A stretch of DNA of 64,000 bases from Sphagnum compactum (lineage: Eukaryota > Bryophyta > Sphagnopsida > Sphagnales). This document shows, in pieces, positions 48,121-60,800 of the stretch (the first letter of the stretch is position 1; each line of letters opens with the position of its first letter). The stretch covers positions 17,484,001-17,548,000 of the forward strand of contig OZ234494.1 in assembly GCA_965153455.1 (NCBI GenBank), given 5' to 3'. The notes under the pieces are model-generated. The model was not told the DNA's origin. It was given only the letters and a program-made list of their open reading frames with translations, and did not search any database. The translations under genes and the position numbers were made by a program.

Positions 48121-49379
48121 AGACAACAATGAAGAGTACCTTCACACAAACTGATGATGTAATATTGTAGCACTATTCACAACGAGACACTAAACACCTC
48201 CCATTGGATGGATGGTGCACGGATGGGTGCACCTTTTTCATCAGTATTGCAAATGAACTTGATATCTTTATCAATCCATTGATGTAACCATTCTTGCAAT
48301 ATCCTCATTGAATTTTTTTTCACAATTATTAGATTTTAAACTTGTGCCATACCCTTAGCACAACTTGCAAAAAATTATATGTAAATGAATTAATCGTCAC
48401 ATTGCCCTCATAAAGGTAATGTATACCCATTGGATGATTTTATTGAAATGCAATATTGCTAGGGCAAAGGGAAAATTATCATATTGCACTTGATTTCTCT
48501 TTTCAATACCCTCATTAAACCATGGCATGAACACAACAAATTTATTATAATACAATGCCTTCAATCTTATTAAATTAAATTCATCTCATCTAATTCAACA
48601 ATGCAATATCCCAAGGACAAATTGAAAATAAATATCCAACCTAATGCCCATATACATTACCCTCATCAAGGTCATGCAAATGCATTGGATCATTTTATTG
48701 TTTTGCAATACCCAAGTAGGCCTAGTTGTAATTATTTTATCTCATTTATTTCATTTGTGCAAATTCCCTATGAACATATTGACAATATAATATCCAACCC
48801 AATTCACACATGCATTACCCTCATCAAAATGATGCAAATGCATTAGATTATTTTGTTGTTATGCAATACTCATGCCCAAGATAATATATTTCACTTAATT
48901 TGATTCAAAAATGCAATTATTATATTATTTTGGTCTTAGCAATACCTTCATGCCTAGGTTATATATCAAATTATCTAATTGAACAATGCAATACCCTATG
49001 GACACATTAACAATATCATATCCAACCCAATTCACACATGCAATTACCTTTATCAGGTGATGCAATACCCCAAAAACATAATACAAATATCATATCCAAC
49101 CATATAAAACTCTTTGCATAAAAAAACCTTGCTAGCTCAAATTAAATTGACAAAATTTCATCCCTCTTTCATTTGGGCATTACATGGGGAAGATGGACCC
49201 ACATCAAATGTTTAATAGAATGAGCAACTTGGAAGAACCGATTTTTACTATTTTTGGGAATTAGTGTTGATTTTATTCGGAGTCCATCATTTCACGAGTG
49301 TGTGATCCCACTCGCATGTGGCATGGGTATTTGTTCGAGCAATTGCCCAACACACAAAGGAGGGGTTTACTTCTTCCCA
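48121..49379. repeat. AT-rich DNA with a decayed long-period tandem repeat
   Basis: At least three related blocks (48603-48716, 48758-48873, 48988-49078) share ATATCCAACC, TTCACACATGCATTACCCTC, ATCAA and ATGCAAATGCATT..ATTATTTTGTTG; a weaker one is at 48395-48470. Spacing varies from about 115 to 230 bp. No coding potential. Confidence 0.6.
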
Positions 49380-50060
49380 TTCACACACAAAACATAAACA
49401 AAAAGAACAATTAAAATTAAAAATCCCAAAAACAATAATGAGAAAACCAAAAAAATAAAAACAAGAAAAAAAAAGATTTTCAAAAATTACAGAAAACAAG
49501 AAACAGAAAATAAAAATAATGAAAACATCAAAACAAAAGAAACAACAAAAATTGAAAAAAAAAAAAAAAAAAAAAACCTAGCAAAATAAAAAAAATTAAA
49601 CTCCCAAAAACTTAGTAAAACCCCATTTTAAATAACAAGAAGAAAACAAGGAAAAAGGGGAAAAATCCATAAAAACAAAAATTCAAAATTCAAAAAAAAA
49701 CAATACAAAAAGAAACAAGATAGAAATATATATTTTAATTACGGAAAATGAAAACCAAAATAATAAAAACCAGGATTGTACAGAAGTACAGAAAACAAAA
49801 AACACAATAAAATAAAAACTAAAAACCCCACAAAAACTAGTATTAAGAAAACCAACCAAAAAAATGATAAAATAGAATAATATATTTAAATGGTACAAAT
49901 ATATATATATAACCAAAAAAAGAAATTTAAATTCAAAAAAATTGAAATGCCAAAAAAAGGTATTAAAATAACTAGCAAAAAAGTAGGAAAGAAAAAACTA
50001 AAAGCAATAAAGAAATAAGAGAAATAAATAAAACAACAATTTTTTAAAAAATAAATTAGA
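49380..50060. other. A-rich low-complexity tract
   Basis: About 680 bases in which the plus strand is overwhelmingly A with scattered C, G and T (AAAACAAGAAAAA-like phrases). A similar tract resumes at 50311-50500. Minus-strand open frames here are Phe/Leu/Ile-rich artefacts. It could be an expanded simple repeat or the tail of a retroposed sequence; nothing decides. Confidence 0.6.
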
Positions 50061-53000
50061 AAATCCAGATGAAAGCACCAAACCTTTACTACAATCGAGA
50101 GCTCATGGCGATGACAACAAACCTCTACTACCATTGTTAGTTTGTAGGGGCTGGATTACAAGAGATTCACCCCTTCCAATTGATTTTCATGTTGCTTTTC
50201 CTCTTCATCTCTCTCCTCCCTTTTTTGTTGCTCATGTTTTCCTCTTCCCTTTCGCCTCTCTCCTCCCTTTTTTGTTGCTCCTATTTCTCCTCTTCCACCA
50301 TTCCACACACACACAAAAACAAAAGAAAAAAACAAAAACACAACAACAACCTCAAATAAAGACACAAAATCTTAAAACAAAAAAAGAGAAAGCAAAATAC
50401 AAAGAAATCACAAAGACCTCAAACAAATTGCCACACAAAATAGAAAATAGAAAGAAGAAACAAAGAAAGAAAAAGGAAAACAAAAAGTCCCAAAACAAGA
50501 TTTTTTGGATGGTACATTGGTGGGTGCCGGGTCATTCAAGCCTCACCATTTGAGCTTTCACATGGCACAAATGGGCCCATTGCAAATGCCATCAACAAAA
50601 CATTGGGAAACATTATAAGAACATATCTCCCTTTCATCATCAACTACAACCATCTAATGTTATATGTTATGAAACATAACCAAGTTTTGCAAAACATTTT
50701 ATGCATGAAAAAGATACAAGCTCAAAAATTCAAATTTGAAAACCATCTAAAATCAAATGTCTTTGCAATAAGGTTCAAGGCACAACCTTATAGTTTGGAA
50801 TTTCTATTAAAAATAGGAAGACAAGTTGAAAACATGTGGTGTGAAGAGAGAAAATATATGGCATAGTGTATTGAAAACTTGTTGGGAAATGGTGGTGATG
50901 GCATTCAGTTTAATCACAATACAAAGTACAAACTCTTTTGAAATTTGGGTTCTATCACATTAATATATATATATATATATTTGCATCATCACCACTTATA
51001 GCCTCTAGAAGTTTTATTCATTTTTTAACTTTTTAATGTTGTGCTGAATTTTTGTTTTAAAGTTTAAATTTAAGGACTATTTGGTGTGATAGATTAAGTG
51101 AGTGTGTGCAAAAAGGAAATTGTTGAAGAAGGATTCTAGTAACATGATGTGTGGTTTTTGAGGTGGGTAATTTTTCAATGTTTAGAGTTATAGGGATTTG
51201 ACAACTAAACATTAAGGCCATGGATGATAAGACCATACGAATTGTGAAGTTTCATAAAGATTAGGACAATGAAAAATGAACATGTTCAATTACTTTTAAG
51301 ATCATGATGATGAGGACACTTAGGAAGTTGAAAAAACCTTTGTAACAATCCCAAAACCATTGCATATAACAACTATGCATTATGCAACATTAGCATCACA
51401 CTAGCACCATAAAAACCAATTCCTTCTTTCAATTACCTAATGATATTATGTAAAAATGCCCAATAGCCTTGTTATCATAAATATTTGTTCATCGTAAAAA
51501 AAACACATGGTTATTAGTTTCAACAAAACACATAGCCAACTCGAAGTTTGACAAATGATGCCTTGTCATTTGTCAACTTCTTGTTGTGACCTTAACCTTT
51601 GGCTCACAACCAAAGTTAAGTCATGAAAAGGGAGCGGGTGGGAAAATGTCTTACAGTTCAAGCAATTCCTACACACATTTTCACAAGTGTGGAAAAATGA
51701 GTCCCAATGTTGCCAAATGGATTTTCATTTTATGAGTTGGACTCCCATAATGTTTTGAATTTGGAAAACAAGGTTTGTCAAACTCTTTTTAAACTATTTG
51801 AAAGGTATTGAAGAATAAATATTTAAAGTAAGGGAAATTTCTTGTTTGAAGATTTGCAACACAAATTATGGCAAAAAAATGATTGGAAGTTAATTTGACA
51901 ATTCGAATCATGACCATTAAAACATCCAATAGAGGGATCAAATGACCTTCGATTAAAACATGCAATACATATTTGAAAGGTCTTTTCAAGGACTAAAACT
52001 TTATTTCTAAAACCTTTTGAATCAAAGTCCATGTCTACTATTCACTTTCCAAACCTCATTTACATCCACATTATATATAAAAAATTAAGCATTATATTTC
52101 AAAATTTTAATGATTCATAACAAAGGATTTATGGAACCCTTTGTGGGATATCGTTTCTAAGTTAGAGGGATGGTTCATTTTGATAATTTCAAGTGCATTC
52201 CATGTGATCATATTGCTCACAACAATTGACCAACCTTGTTTATTTTACAAGGTACCAAAACATAGAAGGATTGGTTATAAACAAATGTAGTATAACGTGT
52301 TCAATGATGAAGGTATATGGGAGAGGTGATAATAAAACACCACCACACATGAATTCAATTAGGTGGCTAAAGTTTGACACTTGATGTTATAGACTATTAA
52401 GAGACAAGAATTGGGGACTTGGAGGTTTTAATTCAAATCACTTAAGGGTTGTGTTAAAAATTAACCTACCAAGTTTTACACTAGTTCACACACCTTGTGG
52501 CGAAGAATGGATATCAACCACACTATGAGCAAAAAACAGTTTCACAACGTGAGGTCATGGCATTGACATTCCTAAAAATTGTTTTCATGTTTTCATCTTG
52601 ATTATATAAACACCGTTGTTGTGTTGTTTTGAAAATAACACAATTTGACCTTAAAATTTCACTTATTTAAACTTCACTCTCAAGCATTTATTGCTAGATG
52701 ATGCCTTTGATAGTTGTTTCAAGCTTTTTTTCCAAGTAACCAAATGTGGATTTGGTTTCATTTCCAAATGCAAAGGTCAAGTGAGCCTTTGGCATTTTTC
52801 TGCACATGTTCCACATGTGAAGGTCTTTCCACTATGCCTATAATGGTTCCTTCACACACCACATGCAAGCTCCAAAAAACCAAAACCAGGCACAAATTCC
52901 AATTGTAACTTAACTTAAACCACTAGATTCCAACTACTTTCCTTACGAAGTTTGTTTTTCTTTTTTGTCTCTTTTAACATATGTGATAAATTGAGTCTTT

Positions 53001-53498
53001 TAAAACACAAGAAGAAAATGGAGTTGAATTATCTTCTTATGGCAAAAATGCACACACAAGAACTTACGCAAGCTGAACACACAAGTTTCAAAAGAAGTTG
53101 CATGAAGCACACAGAAAGAGAGCGCACACAACTTCCACACATGAAATTTTTTTTTGCATGACACAAAAACATGAGATATAAGATGAAACTTAAAACCATT
53201 TTAAACAAGGGTCCAAGGAGCAATGTTTAATGAAATCAAACATTCCTTTTAATCAAGAACTTTGGTCCCAAGGTTTTCAAAGGAAGGTTCAAGACCAAGA
53301 CAAATCAAATTGTGACTTAACATACATGGTTTCATTTTGGAGGGAAAATTGATTGGTCCAAACCAAAAAAAGAAAGTTAAAAGGAAATTTCATGGTTTGG
53401 AGAACCAAAGTGTAAGCTAAGGTCTAAGGTTGTTCATTTCTTCATTTTTTGTTACGTTTCATTTTTTCTTTTACCTTTGTTGTTCAAATCATGTGAGA
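50061..53498. other. AT-rich intergenic block, no recognisable gene
   Basis: Includes a short direct duplication in a pyrimidine-rich stretch (CTCTCCTCCCTTTTTTGTTG at 50211-50230, near-repeated at 50258-50277), an (AT)n run at 50963-50981, and a 9-bp perfect inverted repeat around 51550 (GACAAATGA..TCATTTGTC). The frame at 50603-50866 (+) is unassigned. Probably old transposon DNA. Confidence 0.45.
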
Positions 53499-54109
53499 AT
53501 GGACGACATGTTATGGATTGAAAACATTGTTGAGAACACACTAGCACCCCAATTTTTGACCAATTCTAGAATTGACATGGTTGGTTTTGTAGATCTTCAC
53601 AAGGTGGTTGCTAGGAGTGCATTTTCAACTTTTCCAAGTGCACAAAATGGATGTGAATTGGAAGGTGGGGCAGAAAGTGAAGGGTTGAAGCATCAATTTT
53701 TACAAATGGAAGGAGATTTGGATCTATAAAAAATCCTTAATTAAACGGGTTCCCATTCCAAAAAAAAGAATACCAAGAAAGAAGGCAGTTGTGATGAAAG
53801 ATGAAAATGAAGAAGGTGAAAAAGTTGGAAAAAATTGGGTGGATGGTGAAATATTACACCTCATTGTTCTAAGAGGAAAAATGGAGTTTGAATTTACTAA
53901 AAATGCAAAAAAAAAGTAAAATTTGTTTTCATTCTTCAAAATTTTTTTTCAACTTTGAAATCCTATATATGCATGTCAACATAATTTGATTTCATGTTTG
54001 AAATTTGCAGCAAATAAGAATGTTTTTTGCAAAAGATCATATTTAGAGTGGGCCAATTGGGTTTTTCAAAGGCCTTAAGTTTTGTTTCATGCTTTTGCCC
54101 CTTTTTCCC

Positions 54110-54263
54110 CACTACAACAAAAGGTGTCCCTGTACGCCAAGTGATTTCATTGGATTTTGAGTGAATTCAATGGTTGTAGTGAATCGGGACTAGTGAAAAA
54201 GCAGTGAATTCATTGGTCTAGTGAATGGGAATTAATGAACTGCACCCACATTTTGTAGTAGTG
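54110..54263. mobile_element. CACTA-type MITE, 154 bp, with terminal inverted repeats and 3-bp target duplication
   Basis: The left end CACTACAACAAAAGGTG and right end CATTTTGTAGTAGTG are inverted copies (CACTACTACAAAATG on the other strand) and match the CACTACAA-AAAA ends of CACTA transposons. Both flanks are CCC, the three-base duplication expected for this superfamily. Inside are sub-terminal repeats of GTGAATTCA(A/T)TGG and TAGTGAAT. It is too short to encode a transposase. Confidence 0.82.
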
Positions 54264-54287
54264 CCCCCATTCACCTTTGTTCAGATT

Positions 54288-54358
54288 GGCCATTATGGGG
54301 ATTGAACCCTCATTTCCTTAGGGGAAAGAATAGGAGTTAACCACTAGACCATCATTGT
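54288..54358 (-). repeat. tRNA-derived sequence (SINE head or tRNA pseudogene)
   Basis: On the minus strand, TGGTCTAGTGG (complement of 54341-54351) fits the pol III A box exactly and GTTCAATCC (complement of 54299-54307) fits the B box, with about 32 bases between them as in a tRNA. The 5' and 3' acceptor strands do not pair and the anticodon stem is poor, so it is not a working tRNA. A SINE head is the simplest reading; no clear tail was delimited. Confidence 0.6.
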
Positions 54359-55039
54359 TTCGAATAATTTGGCATGGTTTCCATTTCCTTCATCCATGTA
54401 CTTCATTTATGATATTTAAATTTTAAGGTGTTTTCAACTTATGTTTCATGGCTTTTTTATTTTAATTGGTTTATTTTTTAAAGTTGGATACATGGTTGAA
54501 ATTTCATGCTTGAATGTTGGCTTCCATCCTTGAATTCTTGAGGATTCCAATTGCTTGGAAATTAAAGTATAACGTAATTTACAAACAATACAAAGATGAC
54601 AAAGTTGCAAATAAAATTTCAAGTAATGATCGTCATGAATGTCCCTTTTATGATGCAATTGGATAGTTGGTGGCATTAAGAATGGAAATGTGAATGTTTA
54701 TGTTAATTAAATTTAATAAGTTTAGGTGAAAAAACCTCTCACCTTGGATGAAGTTAGAAAACATAACAAAAAACAAAAGTTTAATGTGTATGAACATTTT
54801 TCAACCATGGATAAAAATAGTATAACCATGTTACAACAATTTGTTGAAACCAATGTTTTGTTTAAAAACATGGATGCCCAAATTAGATGTCTCATAGATA
54901 AATTATAGGTTACATAAGATGTGAACCTATGAATCATTCATCACATTCTAACCCATATTTAGATGTATTTAAGAAAGTAATGTTGCCTTTTTAAAAAAAT
55001 TTGAATTCAATGAAGTTTTTTGTTAAATCTTCATGAATT

Positions 55040-55740
55040 GTCATAGCTTCTATCAACATCCTTTTAATTTTTCCCTTTTTTGTTTTCTTATTGGGATTGT
55101 TTTCCATGGTTGTCAACACATGATCTTCATCTTGATGTTCCATGTCATTTGTGTCATTTCCATTCACCATCTTTGGATTCTATAACCTTTTCATTTGTTT
55201 GATTGTTCATTTGGCCACCCTAAAAATATCAAATTCCCAAATGTTGTATTTGCTTCAATTTGTGCATCCTTTTTGAACTTTCAAAGCCCATTCCATCTCA
55301 AAGCCATTCAAGTTAGCAATGCACATGTTGTGCAAACATATGCAAGTTGTGACCAAGTCTAGCATGTGGTGTAATGGAATGTCTACAAACTTTTTAATAG
55401 AATTTTCCATCTACCTTTCAACATTCCAAAAGTTTTTTTCATTAACATCCTTGTACTAAATTGTATAAAATTCCAACGTGCTTTGTATATTGGTAGTCCA
55501 TCATTCTCACCTTTGAAAGGAGAATGAAACCATGGTCACATTGGATAAGCGACATTTCTTATCAACTTATGAAGTAATAATTCATCCCTCGTCACACGAT
55601 TTCCTACATTTGTTTTTTGAAAAAGAACCCAATTATGGATACTTCCTACCCACCCTTAATTATAATCCCAAAACAATACATTGCATTTACAATTCTTTGA
55701 ATCAATGTGGAATAAAACCCTTTTCAACAACAATATGATT
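55040..55740 (-). mobile_element. PIF/Harbinger (HARBI1-like) transposase remnant
   Basis: Minus-strand reading gives RNVAYPM, a stop, then PWFHSPFKGENDGLPIYKAR and MKKTFGMLKGRWKILLK in one frame (about 55560-55395). After a frameshift it reads VDIPLHHMLDLVTTCICLHN, MCIANLNGFEMEW and KDAQIEANTTFGN (about 55395-55230). This is the C-terminal part of the DDE_4 nuclease of PIF/Harbinger transposons, with the hallmark FGxLKGRW and CxxLHN blocks. Several stops and at least one frameshift make it a fossil. The first two catalytic Asp motifs should lie further right but are not readable. Confidence 0.8.
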
Positions 55741-57851
55741 TTGGGTCTACCTTAGGTGCAACAATTGGAATATGACTACCATTTATAATATGTCCTTAGG
55801 TTATACCCAAATTTTCATAAACTATTTATTTATTGATGAAGAGGATGTTGGTGGGAAAAAAAAAAAATTTGTAAAAGAAATTTCTATGATAATAGTAAAA
55901 CCCAAGAGAAGTTAGTATTTGTATATTTTATGAAACACGCAAAATAAAAGAATATTTTTGGGTATGCTATGAAATAATAAAATATCAAAAGAATATTTTA
56001 TTGAAATTAAAAATATTAAAAAAATCTCAATCCAATTTTAAGCACACTATTTGCATTTAAACAAAATGAAATTTTTTTTTACAAATTTTCCAATAACCTT
56101 TATTTTTTTCACATCATTTGAAAAAAAAAAAAGAATCAATGGGAAGGAACTTTCCCTAGAGTAGAAAGCTAGAGTAGAAAGCATCTAATTTTGAGCTGAT
56201 TTTTCTTTTTGGGTGCAAATGTCGATTGGAGAGCTCTCTTCAAAGAGAATAGATGCGAGAAGCAGCTCATAGACGTCTTGTTGTTGCAACAGTCAATTCC
56301 ACTTTGCACTTGCAAAAAAAAGCCTCGAAGGTGGAAGAAACTTGTTGCAAGCAGAGCAGAGTGTTTTTTTTTTTTTTCCCTTGACGTTTTTCAAGTTTTG
56401 TTTGCACTTAAAATTATGGGGAAAATATTTGGTTCGGAAGTTGCTGCAAATCAGGCACTAAGTTCAACAACCATAATTCATGGGAAAGGTAGTGTTCTTC
56501 TTCTTCTACCTCATCAATGTGTGATTCTCAAAAACTGATTGTTGCAAATTTATCTTTGGATATGTTCACAATGTTGGAGGTGCCATACTGCCAGTTACAG
56601 TGGAAGAAGCCAACGATCTTTGAGCTTTCTTGACTGAATTATAATAATCTTTGAGCTTAATCCACCTCATTGCGGAAGAAGATTATGCCTATTTGCAATT
56701 GGATTTGTCATGCTGCCGTCGGTGTAAGAAGAAGCCAGAGATCTTTCAGCTTGCTTGATTCAATAGTCTTTGAGCTTTCTCCACCTCATTGCAGAAGGAG
56801 AAGATTCATGCCGTTTTGCAATTGGATGTGTCATATTGCCGTCATCAGTGGAAAATGCCAGAGATCTTTGAGCTTTCTTGAGGTAAAAGTCGTTAAGCTT
56901 TCTTGATTCACTAATCTTTGAGCTTTCTCCACCTCCTTCATTGAAGAAGAAGAAGATTCATGCCTCCAGAGAAGCTTCAAACTCCGTCAATTCTTGTGCA
57001 ATCGAACACCGCAAAGACGATCTGTATCATTTTGTTGTATCTTGGACCGATTTTTTTCCTTGTCGTCATCCACTGTATCAATCCTGAAAGCTTCCTTGAA
57101 TCCGAATCTCAGCTCTGTCTTTGCATCCTGGAAATTCGAAGCTCGATCAATCTTTGCTTTCTGGAAATTCGAATCTTAACCGTTCTTTGCATCCTAGAAT
57201 TTGGAAGCTCGATGAGCCTTTGCTTTCTGGAATTCTGGAATTCGAAGCTTGATCAGTCTTTGCGTGCTGGAACTTGAATCGGACGCTCATCAATCTGTCT
57301 TTGCGTTCTGGAATTCGAAGAAGTTTGATCATCAGTCTTTGCATCGAAGCTCGATACGGCAATATCGCCATCTGTTGCAGGAAATTTTCTTGTAACAAAA
57401 GCATTTTCTTGATAAGGCGTGGATTGATGCGAGCCACAGGAACCACGCCGTCCTTTTGAGTTTTTGGAGCACCCGCGTAAAGCTCCAGTTCCTTCAACCA
57501 GCGTCGCGCGATGTGTTTGTTTGTTCGGATTTGGTTAGAATTCGAGAGCTCCTTTTGCTGTTTCTGTTCTTGAGCTTTTTTCACAAGCGGATGTTGAATA
57601 ATGTTCTTTTGCTTGGCGATCGGTTTTGTGGACTCTGTTTATTCTGCTTATCAGACTGTTTTTCTGTTTGTCGCGAGGGATATCTGACGAGAGAGAGGCA
57701 TAGAACACGAGTTTGCTCTCTCTTATTGCTGCAATGTCGCTCATTACTCAGTAATTCGACAAAGGAAGAAAATGTTGTGCAAGAGTGTTATGTGATTCCT
57801 TCCTTCTTGCTAAAGTTTGTTTAGAAATCGGAACCTGAGAGAGAGAGAGAG
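55741..57851. repeat. Upstream region of the FAD oxidoreductase with two diverged tandem arrays
   Basis: From 56585 to 56960, three or four units of about 120 bp share TTTGCAATTGGAT, TGTCAT.TTGCCGTC, AGAGATCTTT(C/G)AGCTTTCTTGA and CTCCACCTCATTG. From 57090 to 57350, shorter units of about 40-47 bp share GAAGCTCGATCA, TCTTTGC.T(T/C)CTGGAA and ATTCGAA. Frames through them (e.g. minus 57147-57584, 145 codons) carry the period and no domain, so I do not call a gene. An AT-rich part precedes them (55741-56200). Confidence 0.65.
57836..57851 (+). promoter_or_regulatory. (GA)n directly abutting the start codon of the FAD oxidoreductase
   Basis: Eight GA dinucleotides run directly into ATGGCG. The position is inside the leader, next to the initiation codon. 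Confidence 0.5.
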
Positions 57852-60800
57852 ATGGCGGGAGAATGCTTGCAAACACGATGGACATCCAGTCTTTTATCAT
57901 CAGGAACAGATCTTCGCGGACCACGGAGTCTGAGACTTGCAACAACAAAACTTTTGGTGGATTCCAGGAGTTGCTGCAGAAGACAAATCGGAAGGCTGAA
58001 GTATTCGAGTGAAAGGAATGCGAGACCGTGCAAGCTTGCTAGCAAATTGGTGGTGGCAGTGGCGGGAGCGGCCGAGGAAGAAGAAGATACGGTGATGGAC
58101 GAGGAGAAGAAGCAGCAGGAGAACACGAACAAGAAGGTGGTTGTAGTCGGTGCTGGATGGGCTGGACTTGGAGCTGCTCACCATCTCACCAAGCAGGTAG
58201 GGCTTCTTTGCTCCTCACAATGCAGACGAAGTTCTTCTTCTTTTTCTACGGATCTTATCTTTGGCTCCTGCAATCACATCGCTGAAGATCTTTTCAGACT
58301 CAAAAGACCCATTGCAGCAGGCTCAAATCCTCTGCGGGGAATAGTATTTTGTGACCTGTGAGACATGGGGGTGTTGGAGGGAGGTTGCAGGGATATGAGG
58401 TAACGCTCTTGGAAGCAGGAGCACAACCTGGGGGCCTCGTAGCAGGCTGGAAGACTGCATCAGGGCGTTCTGTAGAGGTTGGAATTCATGGTAAGTACCG
58501 CAATGCCATTTTTTTCATGTGCTACAAGCAAGACTGGGAGATTGCTTGCGGTCCAATTGCCTTGCAAAAAAACCTCCAGAACTTTTCATTCTTTAGTTGC
58601 ACTGCAAAGGCTGCATTTGTGCTGTTCAGCTCTCTCACACAAGGCTGGAGTTGTCATGTGAAATGGAATTTGTCTTTGCATGTGGGGTGCAGGATTTTGG
58701 TACCCATATCAGAACATTTTCTCTCTTGTTGATGAGCTGGGTCTGCAACCATTCACGACATGGACACGATCTGCCCAATACTCACCTAACGGTCTGGAGG
58801 TAAAATGGCAGCACTTAGAACTTCCTGAGGACTTTTTGCCTGTGTTGTCCAGACCTGCTCCACAACATATTGTTGGCTCCAACACAGCCATTGTACAATC
58901 ATTCTCAAAACATCTACATAAATAAAGTCTTGGGATTGTTTATTGTGGTCAACTTTTCCAGTAGTTGATGAACCAGGGTTGTGATATAGTGATATGCATG
59001 CAACTTGAGGAATAATTATGTCCAGTTGCACAAGGAATCTGGCTCATGGTTATTTCAAGAGAGTTTTGGTACATTTTCTGCTGACATCAAATCTCAATTT
59101 TGGATTAAGACAGGTGGAGTCACCCATATTCCAGGCCTTGCCACAGTTGCCAAGTCCTCTTGGTACTTTTGTCTATACACAGGTTATGCCTTTGGCCTTG
59201 CTTTGTTCAAGATTTCATGAACCTCTCTATAGCATGAAGCACACATCCTTCTGAGTTTGTGAAAAAAGTTTTTAGTGCTGTGTGTTGACAGAGCTTGTGC
59301 TGTGGCTGCAGTTCAAGCTGCTACCACTAGTGGATCGGTTGACAGCCCTCCCTCTCATGTATGCAGGTGATACCTTGCTGTGTGTATATTCATGGCTTCC
59401 ATGTTCTATCATGCAACCTATGGTCACCTTTCTTAGCTATGCTGAAATTCACTGTCTCCTGTATAGCAAGCATCCAACCATTGCATACCCCCATATAAAA
59501 CCTTATCATGCTCTAACTCTTCAGCACTTCCTCTCTTAAGGAACTATATTTTGTTGGAAGGGAATCTGGGCTTGCTTGAGTCATTTCCAAACTGGATGTT
59601 CAGTGATGACAAGGAAAAGTTGAGATGACACAGAGTGACAACAGTCCTTCTGACTGAAAATTTTCCATATGTGTGGCAGTGATTGATTTTGACAACAGTG
59701 ACACAGCATGGCGAGACTACGATGCAAGTAAGCTTCAAGATACATTCCTGTTAAACAAACAAAGTACTCATGCAAAATGTAACACATAGTTTTGGATTGG
59801 CACCTTGGAAACAGATGGAAAAAGTTACTTCATTCTCACATGCTGTACTTGCAATTGGTCATAGGGACGGCAAGGGAGCTGTTTCGTGAGTTTGGATGCT
59901 CTGATCGAGTGTATCAGGATGCCTTCAACCCAATGTTGCTGGTGGGCCTGTTTGCACCAGGCGAGCTTTGCAGTGCTGCTGCCTGTCTTGGCATGTTGTA
60001 CTACTTCATTCTGGCTCATCAGGTTCTCTGCCCTGAAGACTGATTGAAGACTGTCTCTTGTGTTTGTTTTTTCCTTCTCCATTTCTTCATCTAATTTCAG
60101 TTCAATATCTGTAAGTCACACCTTGAGGGAATTGATGTCAGACTCTGGATGAGTTCCTGTGGTGATAGTGACAAAACAGGGGGTTCTTCAGGCTTTTGAT
60201 TCTGATCCCAAGTGAGTGATTCTCTTCCACTTTTATGTGACTTTTTATTCTATGTGGTTTGCAGCCAGACTTTGATGTGGTGTGGTGTAGAGGAACAGTC
60301 GGGGAGATGATTTTCAAGCCATGGGTGGCATCCATGCGTGGTGGAGGCTGTCAGTTCTTGTCTGGGAAAAGAGTCACTGACCTTGTTCTGAATGAAGCGA
60401 CAGGGGCTGTGACTGGTGTCCGTTGTGGAGAGGAAGAGTTTCAAACAGATGCTGTAGTGTTCTCAGTGGGTATCACTGCAATGCAGCGCATTGTTGCCAA
60501 TAGGTGGGTTATCAAGTCTGATTGACTATGCTTCTTATTGGTGAGTTGTCTGAATGGGCTGGCCTTTATTCTACAGAATGTTGACTTAATCTCTAACCTA
60601 GGATCCAGAAGACTGTAGATGCTAAACACTGTGGAGGAAACAGATGAACAAAGCTAGTCAATATATGTTTGAAGCACCTACCTTCTTTCCTGATCATCCA
60701 AAATTATTGGCATTTGTGGTGTTTGGTACAGCACACTTAGACAAATTGACCATTGCAGAACTTTTATTGAACAAGGGAGTAAATTGTAATACATTCTCTG

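Larger units (their letters stand above)
53499..54670 (+). mobile_element. PIF/Harbinger ORF1-like (Myb/SANT DNA-binding) remnant, interrupted
   Basis: On the plus strand a frame starting at 53499 (MDDMLWIENIVE) is followed by a basic stretch and, in another frame, KNWVDGEILHLIVLRGKMEF (53829-53888), which fits the trihelix/SANT motif of plant PIF/Harbinger ORF1 proteins (W..E...LI..RGEME). After 650 bases, IYKQYKDDKVANKISSNDRH and ECPFYDAI (54577-54663) match the next part of the same domain type. Between them sit the CACTA-like MITE and the tRNA-derived element. Frameshifts and stops show it is dead. With the transposase relic on the opposite strand at 55.0-55.7 kb it makes one PIF/Harbinger copy. 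Confidence 0.55.

Noticed and set aside
49287-50134. Phe/Ile/Leu-rich minus-strand frames that look like membrane proteins
   Set aside because: Translation of poly(T)-rich sequence; hydrophobicity is a composition artefact.
54288-54358. Functional tRNA gene
   Set aside because: A and B boxes are exact but acceptor and anticodon stems do not pair.
57147-57584. 145-codon minus-strand frame upstream of the FAD oxidoreductase
   Set aside because: Most of it runs through a diverged tandem repeat; no domain, and no supporting splice or leader structure.
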